This document shows positions 10,137-21,900 of a stretch of 64,000 bases of DNA, piece by piece. Numbering within the stretch: the stretch's first letter is position 1; each line of letters opens with the position of its first letter. The notes under the pieces are model-generated. The model did not search any database. It saw only the letters and a program-made list of their open reading frames with translations, and was not told where the DNA came from. This DNA comes from Syngnathus acus (Eukaryota > Chordata > Actinopteri > Syngnathiformes > Syngnathidae): NCBI RefSeq assembly GCF_901709675.1, contig NC_051087.1, positions 1,444,001 through 1,508,000 on the forward strand, read 5' to 3'. The position numbers and the translations under genes are program-made.

Positions 10137-13100
10137 TCACCAGGGCATGCAGGGGCTGGGGCAGTCGCGAATGTACGACTCCAGCGTGCCCGACGACGCT
10201 TGCATCAGCGTGGTGTATGTCGTCAACTGCCGGGTGTCGAGAACAAAAAATCAGAATGGCAAATTTGAGACACGATCAAAATTCTATGATGTCACCACTC
10301 ACCTTGTTGAGTACGGGCTTAGTGGACAGGACATCGTACAGCGTCTTCAGGGACACGTTCTGTCAAAACAAAGTCACAAGACTTGTAACTATTGCAATGT
10401 ACAAGGGGGAAAAAAAAGAAGGGCAATTGTATTGAGGAAAAGTCAGTTTAAAAAAGTCTGCTATGTCTTTAAATTTGTAGTTTAAACCTAATGAGGAAAA
10501 TCTTACTTAAAATTTGGTAAAGGGGAAAATAAAAAGGTCAACATTATTTTTGTAACGTAAAATGACGTCCAAATTTGGAAGTGAAAAGTCGCTATTTCCC
10601 ACAAATAAGGCAAGAAACGTCGTTTTCCTCACAGCTTGCGACGTTTGGTTCATGCACTTGACGGCGGGTGTCCGGCGGTCGTCCAGGAACAGCGGCTCCT
10701 TCCAGTGGTCGTAGTTGGTTTCCAAAACGAACCAGCGGCCCAGCTTTAGATCGATCCTAAAAAGCAAAGCGAGGCACAGAAAAAAGAAAAAAAGCATGAC
10801 ACACTGGGGGTGGATTTTTTTTAGTCAATCAGTTGACAAACGCTCCGTCGGTCATGCGATTCGTGCTGTCATTCGTTGCGCAATCAATTGTTTTAAGAGC
10901 AACAACACAAGTTCAAGTTTTTGTTCATCTCCACCGAACAAATAAAGTTGTTCAAAAATAATTTTAAAGTCCCCTCCGTAATAGACCACTTGGCGTCCTA
11001 CGTCATCACAAGCGGCGCGAAATCGATTGGAACGAAACGACGCCAGACGTACGTCGTATTGATAAGTAAGGTGTTTTCTTCTCTTTTTAATACGTTTTTG
11101 AATAATATAAAACAATATCAAGACGACTAGCTGTTATGTACACTGATGTGCGAGGAAAAGTTGATCATTTTTCTCAATTCCAAGAGAAGCGGACATTTCA
11201 AACACCGAAGGACACAGACTTCAACGAGGACGTTTCCAGAACTTCTTCCACAGCTGGTAAGTCACCTTTTTGTTAAATTTACTTTCTGACTTCCAATGTT
11301 GGGTAAGGAATTGTGAAATAGCATTGAATTAGCATCGTTAGCATTAGCGCTAGTGCGTCCGAAAACACCTCAGCAACTTCCCCAATTTGACGCGATCCTC
11401 ACTTCCCGTTGATGTCACTAATTAAACTTATTTTCTGTCTTCAATTGTTGGGTAAGGAATTGTGAAATAACTTTAGCATTAATGCTTGTGCGTCCGAAAA
11501 CTTCCCCAATTTGACGCGATTCTCACTTCCCGTTGATGTTACTAAGTTTGCTGTGAAGTCGCAGTTCTTTCTTTCGACGATAGCCCAAGCAGGGCTACAG
11601 TAAATACATTTCTAGGTTTCGACACTAAATACAAATTAACATCGGGCCGCTTCAAGTCATTATTTAACACGTATAAGGGGGCTTGTCTTCAAGAGTTAAG
11701 TTGGACATTTTCAGGAGGAAAATGTAAATAATACAAAAAAGTGCAAATCTGCCATAAATAAAGTAGCATTTGTCAAGAATTAAGTTGTAATTTTCCCCTC
11801 AAAAATATATATAAAATATCAAAAGTCAAACAAATGCAAGCAAGTCATTTCTAAAAGATGGCGTGACTCTTACTCAAGGATGTCCAGACTTGTGAGTCTG
11901 GATCTGGTGATGATGCAACCTTGCCCCGTGCTGTTTCCTCCCAGGATGAAGTAGGCGGGAGCCAGAAGCTTCGTCTGAGCCAGCTCAAACTTGGCCTGCT
12001 CGTAGCTACATCGCAATCAGAGGAAATAACACGACAGTCATCTTTGAAAATGGCTAAAATAGTCCTAAAATTTCACTTCAAACTAGTTTGTGTTTTGACT
12101 TTGTCTAGATCGACTGATGATAGACGTGTCTACAAAATTGCGAAGTAAAACTAGCTTAAGAAATTTAATTCGTCCAGATGAAAAAAACCTTAAAATACCT
12201 GGTTGCGTTTTCCAGTACGGAACGAGTAAGGAAGCTCATCCAGAAACCGTCTCGCTTTCCAAGGATCCACTCCAGGATGCCTACTCGACTCGAGAACGAA
12301 GCGTTCGTGTCAAAATCGTGCGAAATGAAAACAAATTCTCCGGAAAATATTAGACTCCTACGAGAAAAGCGACTGACCGATATATCCTCCATCCAGACTA
12401 AAGCGTTCATTCATGGTGAGGGTGAACGTTTTCTAAGAAAGGAGACGACATATGATCAGATTGATAGTTGATATCAAAAGTCGGCGTGTAGATGAATTTA
12501 CAGGCTTGATGCCAGTCAGCATGCCCACGTAACCGGCAAAGTTGGTTGATTTGAAAACGGTGCAGTTGTTCCTCTTGAAGTCCACGTTGATTACGATAGA
12601 TTTGAGCTGCTCACTCATGACCCAAGACTTGTTCTTCACGTCCCATCTGACACACACACACACGCACACATCCATTACTCCATCGAAATGTCGCCACCCC
12701 CCCAAAAAAATGTAAAATGGCAGCAGCGCTCTTACCCCATAAACAAACCAAAATCCAGGTTGCGACCATGCAAGAGGTTTCCTATAAACACAAAAATTAA
12801 TTTGATTTATAGATTTTTGTAAATATAATTTGTCCATCGCAGGACTAAAAAAAAAGTTTGATTTAGGAGCTGACTGACCTTTTGCGTCCTCCGCAACCAC
12901 TGAGGTGCAAACGGTAAACACCTCGTAAAAGATGTTAAACAGGACCACCTCGCCTACAAAAAATTAATAATTACAAAGAAATGGCAGAAATAAACAATTG
13001 GCCTATTAAGTGTACCTAATAAAGTGACCCGGGAGTGAGCGCTTACCGAGAGGAACTCCCGACGCGGCTGCTATTCCTTTCATTTCGTCACCAAACGGGT

Positions 13101-14114
13101 ACGGGAGCGTGTTGGCAACTATAGGCTGCAGTGCGATACAAAAACGGATTCATATGATAAAAGAAATCATTAAAAAAAAAAAGATAAGTGACTCACCAGA
13201 GTGAGGTCCACCAGCTCGATGAGCTTCCCGCCGGGAACAAAAGCGTTGGCCAAGTCTCGCACGGCCTGAATCATGCTCACCAACTTGCATCACAATAAGA
13301 AATGTGAGACAGACAAAAATAACAACAATAATACTAACGATAATAATAATGATGAAAATATACACCTCCGCCTTTTTGTCGGTGATCACAGCTGTCCATC
13401 TGTCCTTTGGCGGCAAGTCCAGGTCCACAGTGTACCAGCTCACAGCGCCTCGAAACCTACATTTCAATTGGGATTTAACATCAGTTTTTAATATTTGAAT
13501 AATTCACAATAAATAATTCATTATTGTACTTTGACATCAAATGATTTTTCTGCTATAGATTTTTTTTTTTTTTTTTTTAGAATCCAAGTGACATTGCTAA
13601 ATTAAATTAAAGATGTCCAAAATGCCCTCAGGCGCAGTCTGAAATTAACAGTTGCACGTAATTTCTTTTGCTCTCTCTCTTCAAATCATTTTGTGTTGAC
13701 TCAATAGTAAAACATTAACTTCTGGTAGCCTTAGAATACTCTAAATTGTTTATACACTCGATTGTAAATCCCATTTTCATTACATTTTCCATTTCTAGTT
13801 TGCATAAAAATAAGAGCAAATTTGAAACTGTGCACAACGAGGTGGACTTGAACGCACCATGGCCCAACCACAAAACACAAGCAAGACAAAAACATTAGCA
13901 CGCTAATTTGACTTACGTGGGCCCACTCGGCGGATACATTCCCGTTCGACAGTCTTCTGTATACTGCAATTAAATACATACGCGGAATGACAAGATCATT
14001 TGACACGGTTTCTTCACACGCCCTCAATGAGACAATGTAACTTACCGGCGGTACAAACTGTGACGACGTAACTGCGCTTAAAGCAGCTAAAATCACCAAA
14101 AGATAGCGGGCCAT
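10137..14114 (-). CDS. asah1: ASAH1, acid ceramidase (N-acylsphingosine amidohydrolase 1)
   Basis: A lysosomal enzyme that hydrolyses ceramide to sphingosine and a fatty acid. Coding exons in gene order: 14114-14046, 13963-13917, 13456-13366, 13283-13197, 13125-13047, 12953-12879, 12781-12736, 12646-12502, 12432-12378, 12280-12199, 12005-11874, 10756-10633, 10359-10303, 10226-10137. Phases all agree, giving 392 residues (human 395, also 14 exons). The start ATG at 14114 has a strong context (caaaATGG) and opens a signal peptide ([15 protein letters not shown]). The nucleophile, exposed by autocleavage in this Ntn-hydrolase family, is Cys140 in [10 protein letters not shown] (human Cys143). 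Other active-site elements are present: GRNLDFG, ETNYDHW and DDRRTP. All six N-glycosylation sequons of the human enzyme have counterparts (NKS, NCT, NAT, NST, NQT, NVS). The C-terminus [10 protein letters not shown] keeps the two cysteines. The gene is convergent with PCM1 and downstream of FRG1. No damage is seen. Teleosts can carry more than one asah1 copy, so an a/b suffix is not assigned. Confidence 0.98.
11136..11256 (+). other. Exon-like open segment, antisense in ASAH1 intron 11
   Basis: The plus strand has an ATG (11136) followed by 40 open codons beginning [12 protein letters not shown] and ending at a perfect gtaagt donor at 11257. It follows a CpG-rich stretch at about 10985-11060 containing TACGTCATCAC. 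This arrangement resembles a promoter plus first exon, or part of an inserted element. No protein family is recognised. It may be chance; expression is unknown. Confidence 0.25.
11274..11547. repeat. Diverged tandem duplication (units of ~149 and ~125 bp) in ASAH1 intron 11
   Basis: Unit 1 (about 11274-11422) and unit 2 (about 11423-11547) share GTTGGGTAAGGAATTGTGAA, GTGCGTCCGAAAAC, CTTCCCCAATTTGACGCGAT and CTCACTTCCCGTTGATGT in the same order. The length difference comes from an extra AGCATTGAATTAGCATCG-type segment and a few bases in unit 1. It sits in the only long ASAH1 intron (1117 bp), so the intron probably grew by insertion of foreign repeat material. Confidence 0.8.
12649..12670. repeat. 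(CA)n microsatellite
   Basis: An imperfect CA run directly next to the acceptor of the ASAH1 exon ending at 12646, with one CG interruption. It lies in the polypyrimidine region of that intron when read on the minus strand (TG repeats). Confidence 0.8.
13561..13578. repeat. Poly(T) tract
   Basis: An uninterrupted run of 18 T in ASAH1 intron 2. Confidence 0.9.
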
Positions 14115-14225
14115 TTTGCACAATACAAAATGTTTTGAAATGACTCGAGAGGACTGCTACTGTTTTCCTTGTCAGACGAAGCCGACTTATGTTCCATCGT
14201 GGGGCGGGGGGAAACTCGGAAGTCT
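14115..14225 (-). promoter_or_regulatory. asah1: Probable ASAH1 promoter region
   Basis: Immediately upstream of the ASAH1 ATG. A GC box (GGGGCGGGG on the plus strand) lies at 14201-14209, about 90 bp from the start codon. No TATA box is evident, consistent with a housekeeping lysosomal gene. The transcription start is not determined. Confidence 0.5.
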
Positions 14226-14795
14226 ATAAATGTTAATTAATGATTTTGTTACTCAAAGTGACGGGGAAAGGCGGTTGTATTTTGTTTTGACAGGAATACA
14301 TACATGTTGAAATCTATTAGTTTATGAATTCAACTGGTATTTTTGAGTAAAATAGAGTAGATATTATAAAAAAAAAAAACCTTCAATGGTTTCTTCCATG
14401 CGGAAGTGTTTGGTGAAGTTGCTTTGTTTTCGGTTGCGACATGTGACTAAAACACTCCCACACTGGTTAATCGTTATCATTTGTTTAAATAGCGGTGACC
14501 AAAATCCTAAATTGTTTTGGCTACAGGAGCAGATAGGTATAGATAGATAGATAGGTATTAATTAAAACTTACATCTCCCTCTACATACAGTTAGTAAACC
14601 AAGCATGAAACAAGTTTTCTAGGCTATTAAAATAATCTGAATTTAAAATTGAAATGAATATTTAGACCTGTACACACACGCACACACCTTTGATCAAAAT
14701 GTGATCTATGAAAAAGCCATTCCTCTAAAAGAGATATATTTGCAGTAGATACTTTTTAATGTTTCTAAATTATGAACGATACACAAATGGAAACA
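14226..14795. other. FRG1-ASAH1 intergenic spacer
   Basis: AT-rich spacer between the FRG1 3' end and the ASAH1 promoter. It holds a short imperfect GATA microsatellite (AGATAGATAGATAGG, about 14540-14555) and a 12-bp A run near 14370. I see no coding segment. Confidence 0.7.
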
Positions 14796-14801
14796 TTTAT
14801 T
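14796..14801 (-). terminator. frg1: FRG1 poly(A) signal (AATAAA)
   Basis: A minus-strand AATAAA begins about 32 nt after the FRG1 stop codon, implying a very short 3' UTR ending near 14,775-14,785. Cleavage is inferred. Confidence 0.65.
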
Positions 14802-14832
14802 GGGGAAAAAAACAACAAGACAATAAAACAGT

Positions 14833-16933
14833 TCACTTGCAGTATCGATCCGCTTTCATTTTGCTCCTCCTGTAATGATAAAAATATGCCATTATCATGA
14901 CACGCATCACAAATACAAGTGAATGAAGCGACGTTTGTGTTTGTTTGGGTGGTACCTGTCGAGCAAAGCCTCGTGAAACTTCCCGTCTACTCTGGCTTTC
15001 TTCAATAAGGCCGGCTCCTCCTCGTTCAGCCGCAGGCGACGGTCCTGGAAACTTTGAAACTTCTTCCTGTCAAATCAGATTTTCATGTAAAAAAAATAAA
15101 TAAATCATTGCAAAAATTTTGAAAGTTGCCCATTTTCCATCATAACAAACAAATGACGACACACTATTTACAGCATTTAATACAAAACCACAGAGGATTT
15201 ATTTGATGACTCTCTGGTATAATGAAATGCTATCAGCTTGGAATGAAATGTATCCTTAGTTGTAGTCTGCAAAGTGTTTGTGTGGACTTAACAGTGAAGC
15301 AAAGTAATGAGCAGAAGGAGAAAGGTGCTGACATGCACAGCAGTGAATCCAAGTCTTAGTCAGACGCAAATTAACAGGCCGTGTCGAGTCAGCTGACCAG
15401 CAAGTAAAAGAGGAATTTGGACCGGGATACAGTTGGACCTGAAACAGCGCTTGTAAAACCAAACTATAAAAACACACTTAGTGAATGTCCACTGTACTTA
15501 CACGTAACTGAGCTCGCAGGACTTGACGTTGCCTCTGTCCTCGTCGGCGATGTCATCTTTCGGTTTCGCGTCTCGCTCCGCGGACGAACGGATCTGCAAT
15601 CGCGCAGACGCTCGTTACATTGTCGTGAGGGTTGCGATGGAAGGACAATGATCGCGCCTCACTTTCAGCATCTCGCCGTCGCCCGCCGTCTTGCTGGTGG
15701 CCTCGATGTCGCCGCTCTCGCTGTATGCGATGAAGCAGCTGTTGGCCGCCAGGAGCGCCGTCCTACCCTGATCCAAAAGGAAACGAAACCGTATTATGTT
15801 GACGGCAGCTCTCGCAAGGCTAAGCTACACTTAGCCAGTTTGTTGTTGTTAGCTACCTCTTGAAAAACGGGCTCCCACTGTTCCCGGGATCCGATGGCAT
15901 CGGCTCGGCCCACCACCAGGTTGTCCGCGTTGAGGCCCAGGTACTTCCCGTAGCCCGACTTCAAGGCTATCCTTGAACCAGCCAACGACAAAGAATGAGG
16001 ATTTCGTTTATCATCCGTCAGAGTAGCTTTGCGAGATTTGCGGCACCTGTTATCGGAGAGTTTGACCGCAGTGAACTGTTCAGGGGGGTCCGGTCCTTCG
16101 TCCTCTGAAACGAAACCCATAAACATGAATTTTTCTTGGCTTGTTGGTGCCCTGTTACTAACCTAAACAGCAGCACTAAATGAGGCTCTATCTCCGAATC
16201 AGTTTGTGCGTCGACTTAACCAAAACTGCTGTCTCACCTGGGTGCGGTGCGCCGACCGTGAAAAGCCCCGTGTCCAACGCATGGATGTACGAATTGTTAT
16301 GCATCTCGATGGCCACCGTACCCACGATGTCGCCAAAACGGCGGACGGCCCACCAATTGCCTGTTGACAGGGAATTTCCAGTTATTAAAATACGATTGCA
16401 TGCGACACATCAGTACTGAGGAAGAATAACAAACAAGCAGAACTCGCACAGACCGACAACATCTGGTTTGGATTCGTCATCTTCTGCCTTTCGCTTCTTA
16501 CTTTTGTCCTTCTTCTTTTTCCTGTGGAAAAAAAATTGGAATTGTTTATCACAAAACAAGAAAAAAAATCATAGCCGTCCTAAAAATTAACCAAGACTAA
16601 GTCGATTTTAATCGTGCATCCCTAATTATCAATGCTGAATGCATCAAATTCAATTTGTCATCACGGTCACGTTTTAGCACGTTTATCACTGTTTGGCATG
16701 CTCACTGAATGTTCAGAGGATTTCCAGTGACATGTAAAACATGCTAAATAAATATTGTTTATCCTACTGGCTTCAACTTTAACCCTGTTAGCAATTAGCA
16801 CAAATCGCTAAAGCCATTTCGAATTCGTAACTTTGAGCCAGCTCGCTCTATTCTTCACCAGCGATTTCTTGACTTACTTATTTTGTCCCTTCAGAACCAA
16901 TTTGGTCGATTTAACACGGGAATACTCAGCCAT
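14833..16933 (-). CDS. frg1: FRG1 (FSHD region gene 1 protein)
   Basis: A nuclear and nucleolar protein linked to pre-mRNA splicing and actin bundling. Coding exons in gene order: 16933-16878, 16521-16454, 16360-16238, 16104-16047, 15971-15857, 15767-15663, 15593-15502, 15066-14956, 14869-14833. Phases agree and give 254 residues (human 258). The N-terminus [16 protein letters not shown] is followed by a lysine-rich nuclear localisation segment ([13 protein letters not shown]). The beta-trefoil, fascin-like core is recognisable by [42 protein letters not shown] and REQWEPVFQ. The C-terminus MKADRYCK is nearly identical to the family. The ATG at 16931-16933 is supported by homology. Introns are moderately short; the 7th (15067-15501) is 435 bp. 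No disabling change is seen. Confidence 0.98.
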
Positions 16934-17040
16934 CGCGTAAGAAATGAGAAAATTAGCAAAGTAGCAAGCTAGCACGGGTACGTAGGCGGAAACGGAAGTT
17001 TGAGAACAACTACGGCGGCCGCGGAGGCACAGTCAATTTC
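16934..17040 (-). promoter_or_regulatory. frg1: Probable FRG1 promoter region
   Basis: Upstream of the FRG1 ATG is a short CpG-richer patch (GCGGCCGCGG near 17013-17022) with a GGAA-type ETS word (AACGGAAG, about 16990). No TATA box is evident. No plus-strand gene starts here, so a bidirectional promoter is not supported. Confidence 0.45.
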
Positions 17041-18160
17041 GATATTGACTTTTTTTTTTAAGCGTCAATATTGCAATTTATAGTAATACAATAGTAAGTT
17101 AGGATAACTTGCTGTGTTGCCATTATCACTTTATCTATTTATGATTATTAAGTATAATGTATAGTCAATATAATTTATCTTTTTCTTTTTCTCCCTCCAC
17201 ATTGCCTACAATCATGTTTACATTGCGCCCACTGTCAGAAAACTCTTTTTTTTGTAGCAGACAAGTTTGTTAAAAAAGCACATAGATGGTGAATACAATC
17301 TACTTCATGCCACCAATGACCCTGTTTTGTTTGCCTTATAAATCCTCACATTTCCAATCTTTCAATGAGAATCTCAACCATGGTTGATTTTATATCTCTC
17401 TCTCTAATAATTAAACGTACATCAAACTCGCTTTGAAACATTTCAGTACAGTTGATAATCCCGTCTTTTTTTTTTGTTCATGTCAAATGTCAAAATGGGA
17501 TTTACTATAGCATGCAGCAGCACATCACAGGTGTAAATCCTCTTCTGTAAGCTCCTTTCTTCCAATAAGCAGCAGGGCAACTTGTCCTCCACAATGACGG
17601 CATGCACCACGCTCCATTTGCCGAGGCAAAGCTCCGCGAAGCAGAGCAATAGTGAGCTCCACTCCGCCGTGAAAACCATCAAGGTTGACCTCCATGTTAC
17701 AATCTAAGAGCGAATTTTTATTTCAACAAAACAAAAGTGACGTGAAGAAAGTTCTCAATACAGCAGAGAATAATGTTAATAATCTACAGCAATCCCCGCA
17801 GGGGGGTGGTACTAATTAAATTCCTACAAAGCTCATTACGGTAATTAGCTCGCATTTTGTCACCCGTTAATGGGTTCAATTACTTTACACAAATACTGAC
17901 TCACATTTTCACATGATTCTCACGTAGAAGGAGAGGTGAGCCAGGCTAATAGCCATGTTAATAATACACTTGAATAATGTTAATAGGAAGGGCTAATAAA
18001 AGTCTTTCTCATGAGATGGAGCTGAATTTTAGTGAGAGTAGTCAATATTGTGTAAAGCTACTTTGTTGCAATGACACATCAATCCATTTTCTCAATCAAT
18101 TACAGGACACGTTCACCAAAATTTAATGAGTTAGGGTGTTGAATACAACTAATTCATTTT
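17041..18160. other. Gene-free, AT-rich tract
   Basis: No coding exon seen. TAAT-rich words cluster at about 17805-17885 (CTAATTAAA, GGTAATTAGC), which may mark a regulatory element. The rest is unremarkable AT-rich DNA. Confidence 0.6.
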
Positions 18161-18162
18161 TA

Positions 18163-18238
18163 TGGGGCGGGGGGAATCAAACGCAGTGCTTCTTGACTGT
18201 GAAGCAGACATGCTAACCACTCCCCACCCAGCACGTGA
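18163..18238 (-). repeat. tRNA-derived SINE-type fragment
   Basis: On the minus strand there is an A-box-like GTGGTTAGCATG (18209-18220) and a B-box-like GTTTGATTCCC (18172-18182) at a tRNA-like spacing, with CTGCTTCACAGTCAAGAAG where an anticodon arm would be. Acceptor and T stems do not pair well, so it is not a functional tRNA. It resembles tRNA-headed repeats common in teleosts. Confidence 0.55.
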
Positions 18239-18268
18239 CTCCTGAACAATTTGTAGTTGCGCAGGCTA

Positions 18269-18282
18269 CCACGAGGTGGCAG
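18269..18282 (+). promoter_or_regulatory. CTCF-like motif
   Basis: CCACGAGGTGGCAG matches the CTCF core. It lies just beside the tRNA-derived fragment and may belong to the same repeat. Binding is inferred only. Confidence 0.3.
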
Positions 18283-18697
18283 TATGGACACATTTGCCAA
18301 TGTGGCGTTTTAAGAGCAAGCTACAGTAGGCAGACTTGCTTCCTTTTTCCTTTTTTTTACAAAGTCATCTAAATCCTTAATGGCAGTAAGTCATTTTAAA
18401 TGCAACACACAAACTTCCCTTATTAAGACACATTCGTGGTTTAAAGGCAACATATTCTATAAAATGGACTTTTTAATTGCTTGTGTACAAATCGTTTTAG
18501 TCTCTGAGGCCGTCCACCAATCAGGTGTTAAATTCACCTATTAAAATCAATTAATGAATTAAATGAAATCTTTTGGGGGTTTGCGAGGTGCCTATTTCAT
18601 TAAATGGGTCTTTGAGCAAACCATTCAGAATTTTGCCGGATTGTGACATTACATGCCGGCTTGGTTTGTTGTTTTCATCTGCATGACACAGACAGAA

Positions 18698-18710
18698 CCC
18701 CCCCCCCCCC
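18698..18710. repeat. Poly(C) tract (13)
   Basis: Uninterrupted run of 13 C. Confidence 0.9.
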
Positions 18711-18851
18711 GTAAAAGGCTAATTTTGTTGACTTGCTGCCATCAAAAAGCCTTGATGAGAAAAGCGTGAATAATTGAAAAAGGCTTCAGTGTATTTTTAA
18801 ACTGCTTTTTCCATCCATAATGCAGACACTTGAATCCCAGTGACACTGACA

Positions 18852-18912
18852 CGCTGCTGCTGCTGCTCATCATCATCTTCATCATCATCATCATCAGCGT
18901 CGTCATCATCAT
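18852..18912. repeat. CTG/ATC trinucleotide microsatellite
   Basis: (CTG)n followed by imperfect (ATC)n runs broken by TTC and GTC units. Minus-strand frames read runs of Met, Asp or Gln, which explains the apparent low-complexity open frames. Confidence 0.85.
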
Positions 18913-21900
18913 GATCACCGACAGCCATCTGGTCGAAAACTGCGCCGACACAAACAAGTACGTAGACAGACGAGCGCACGATCAGCGTTTAGGACTAGCA
19001 TAACACGAGGTGCTCAAAGCTATTTGCATAACCCAGATGAGTCCTTGTGGTCGTACGTATAGTTTGTAAAACAAAATAGTCCCAGCTAGCGTTTTCCAAT
19101 TCCTGTTGCTACTCCCAAACACAGCATGTGACAATGCAAACACAAAGAGGCGTCCCGCTTGTCAGAAGTGATATGAACAACAAGGCCAGCCAACCACGTT
19201 GAACATTTAACGTGGTCGGCGGTTGCCTCGTAAAAAAGCAAATGAGCGAAAATGGCCGTTTGAGGATTCCTAGCGCGCCGGCTAATCGACCCGGCTCAAA
19301 GAACAGTTGGAAAATAATTAGGCGCTAATTAAAGTCCAAAGCCGAGACGATTAATGTTCCTTGTTGTTCATCGTCAATTTTGCCAAATTCGGGGAAAGAA
19401 GAAATCCAGTTAATGTGGTTGTAAACAATACGAGAGCACTCGAGAGGGACAGACGGAAAGAGCGAGCGAGACGGAGTGTAGAGACCTCTGCCGAGGCTCA
19501 AAGGTTTGTCAAACCAATCACTCACCGGATTGATCAAAAATCCATCGCCAATTAATGCCTGGAAGCAGGCATTCCTGCTTAATTACTGACTACCCAACCG
19601 GCTTACTGACAAAGTGACCAAGGATACGTCGCCATCAACTGGTGAGTCTTTGTCATTACATATATATATTTCTTTTATAGAAGCTCCAATTTTAAATGTG
19701 AGCTGGCCGAGACTCTCCCCAAGGCTTTTTGTGCACTGTCCTTTCTTTTTTTTGTTTTGTTTATACTCTTCTGTGTATGCCCTTGGTCACGCGTTTACAC
19801 GTTAAACGAGAGTCAGATTGATAACGACGACTTTGAAGCCAGACTCATGGTCGTTTGAGGCGACCATTCGTCCTGAGCCATCGCGGACAAATCAATGGAA
19901 GGCCGCCGGCGTCGCTTGTGAATATTCCCACCACGTCCGTAGTTGCGGTAACCTGTCGGGACCTTGCCCAAAGGACGCCCGCGGGGGCCACCGAGCGGCC
20001 AATCGCGTCACGGCCCACGAGGGTCGCCGGCAATTACGATGCGAGGCACTTGCAGCCGCCGGATGAAGAAGGAAAATATTTAATGACGAGTTGCATGAAT
20101 TTGAAAAAGAACCAAATGTTTGTCAGTTTGTTACCCAGCAGGAACTTGCACTTTGCCGGCTTCCGTGCTAAGAGCAGGCGTCATCAAAATTTGAGCATCT
20201 TTGTCGCACGAGCGAGCGAGTCTCCCCCCCCGACGGCGTGCGCGATCAAAACAGATGGGCGACATGATTGGCGGCGTCGTGTTAATTAATGTCACGACTG
20301 TTAACGGCCGCGCTGCACCAGCGCCTCTCCTCAAGGTTGACTCGCGCCGTATTTTTGCCCGGGTTGCTTGTTTACCCGCCAGTTTTTTTTACTGCGCCGT
20401 AACTCTTTGTTTATTAGCATATACACAGCGTCGATAAAAAAGTGCGTCGGCGGAGTGATGAAAATGATGGCTTGTGCCCTCCGTTGCGCTCTCTGTCGCA
20501 CCGCCGAGCTGGGCTGAATCTCTCCAGAAAATCTCAAATGGATGCCTGCCCCCATCTGCGTTTGAGTAAATACACACCACCAGTCTCTGTTTGTTTGTTA
20601 TTGCCGTGATGTTGAAATTAGTTCATGGGGAAGTAGAGGTTGGGACGAACGAACGAACAAACGACACGAGCAAACAGTTTGGTTTAATCATGTTAAGTTT
20701 GGTCGTGAGACTTTCAACAACTGTTGCGACTTCACCGCTTTTAAAGTACACTTGGACTTTTTTTTTTTCTTGAGCGGCTGAGCTGCAACGTGATCATCAG
20801 CGCTTCGGAGGAAAGTAAGTCTGACATTTTGTGAAGTAATCCTCTCGACGGAGCGCCCGTAAAGCTGACTGCCGTGGGATTTAAGACGACTCAAAGTAAT
20901 GCTCTGCATTCCCCGCATATTCTTACGTAACGCTCCCGTGTTAAGAAAAAAAAACCTCCCTTTGTTATGTCGTCCTTGTGCTCACCTGACTGAGCGTTTT
21001 CACGCCTGGGATGACACGACCTGTCGAACGGTATGTTCGTGGCTCAGTCAGGTTGATTTCCCTGGAGAAGAGGCGCGAGGGAACCCGCAAAACACAGGTG
21101 ACAAATTCAAGTTGGGCCGGGCTAATGAATGCGGAGGTGTTGAATGCTTGCTCAGGAATGAGAAACGCCTGAAAAGGCAAGAAAGAGAATCAACCTCGGG
21201 GTTGTAGATCGGCAAATAGGAGGCGCAGCAAATGAAGCGATAAGTTCTTGAACGATCGAGCCGCATGCGAAATGTTGCGGCGGTTCACAACAGAGCATTT
21301 CCTGAAGCTATTTGTTTGGAAAAAAAATTGGTTCCACATTATACAGCAAATCCTCCGCGGTCGAAGATTGTAAAGACTCGACGGCGAGAATTTGGCTGGC
21401 TGAACTTTTGGCACATTGATGAACGAAACAAAGCGACTGAATGAAGAAACCATACAACTTTAGAACCGCTCACTTCACTAAAACTTGCTAACTTGGCGAC
21501 CAGCGAACTGACCACATCATATTTTGGCTAACCGACTGATCGAGCGATCCATCCGCGTCCACGAAACGTCGCCACACGCAAGCTTGTCGCCGTGTAATGA
21601 AGTGTCCACTGAGTGGATTTACAAGCAAGGTGTGCACTAAAGTGTTCACTTCAATGTTCCTCTTGGCGAAGGCGACGTTCCCTCCCTGAGCGTGATGGAT
21701 GCCTCGGCCCAAGACGCAAATTACGCCAATCGTTCATCTCGTCCGACGTGACGCTGAAGCGCGTTGCATTGTAATTGAGAAAGCGTTTCAACAGCTGTTG
21801 ACTGGCGGTCGGACATTAGTGAAGGGCAAAGAGCCGTGCCTCCCTTAGCTAGCGCCGCTAACGTGTCTGTTAAGTCACGCTAGTTTTCAGAAAAGGAAAT

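Noticed and set aside
14115-14123. Upstream start for ASAH1 nine bases before the chosen ATG
   Set aside because: The codon there is TTG, not ATG; the ATG at 14114 has a strong context and opens the signal peptide.
19855-20289. 144-codon plus-strand frame
   Set aside because: Coincides with a CpG-rich patch where stop codons are rare; no family motif and no splice-like structure.
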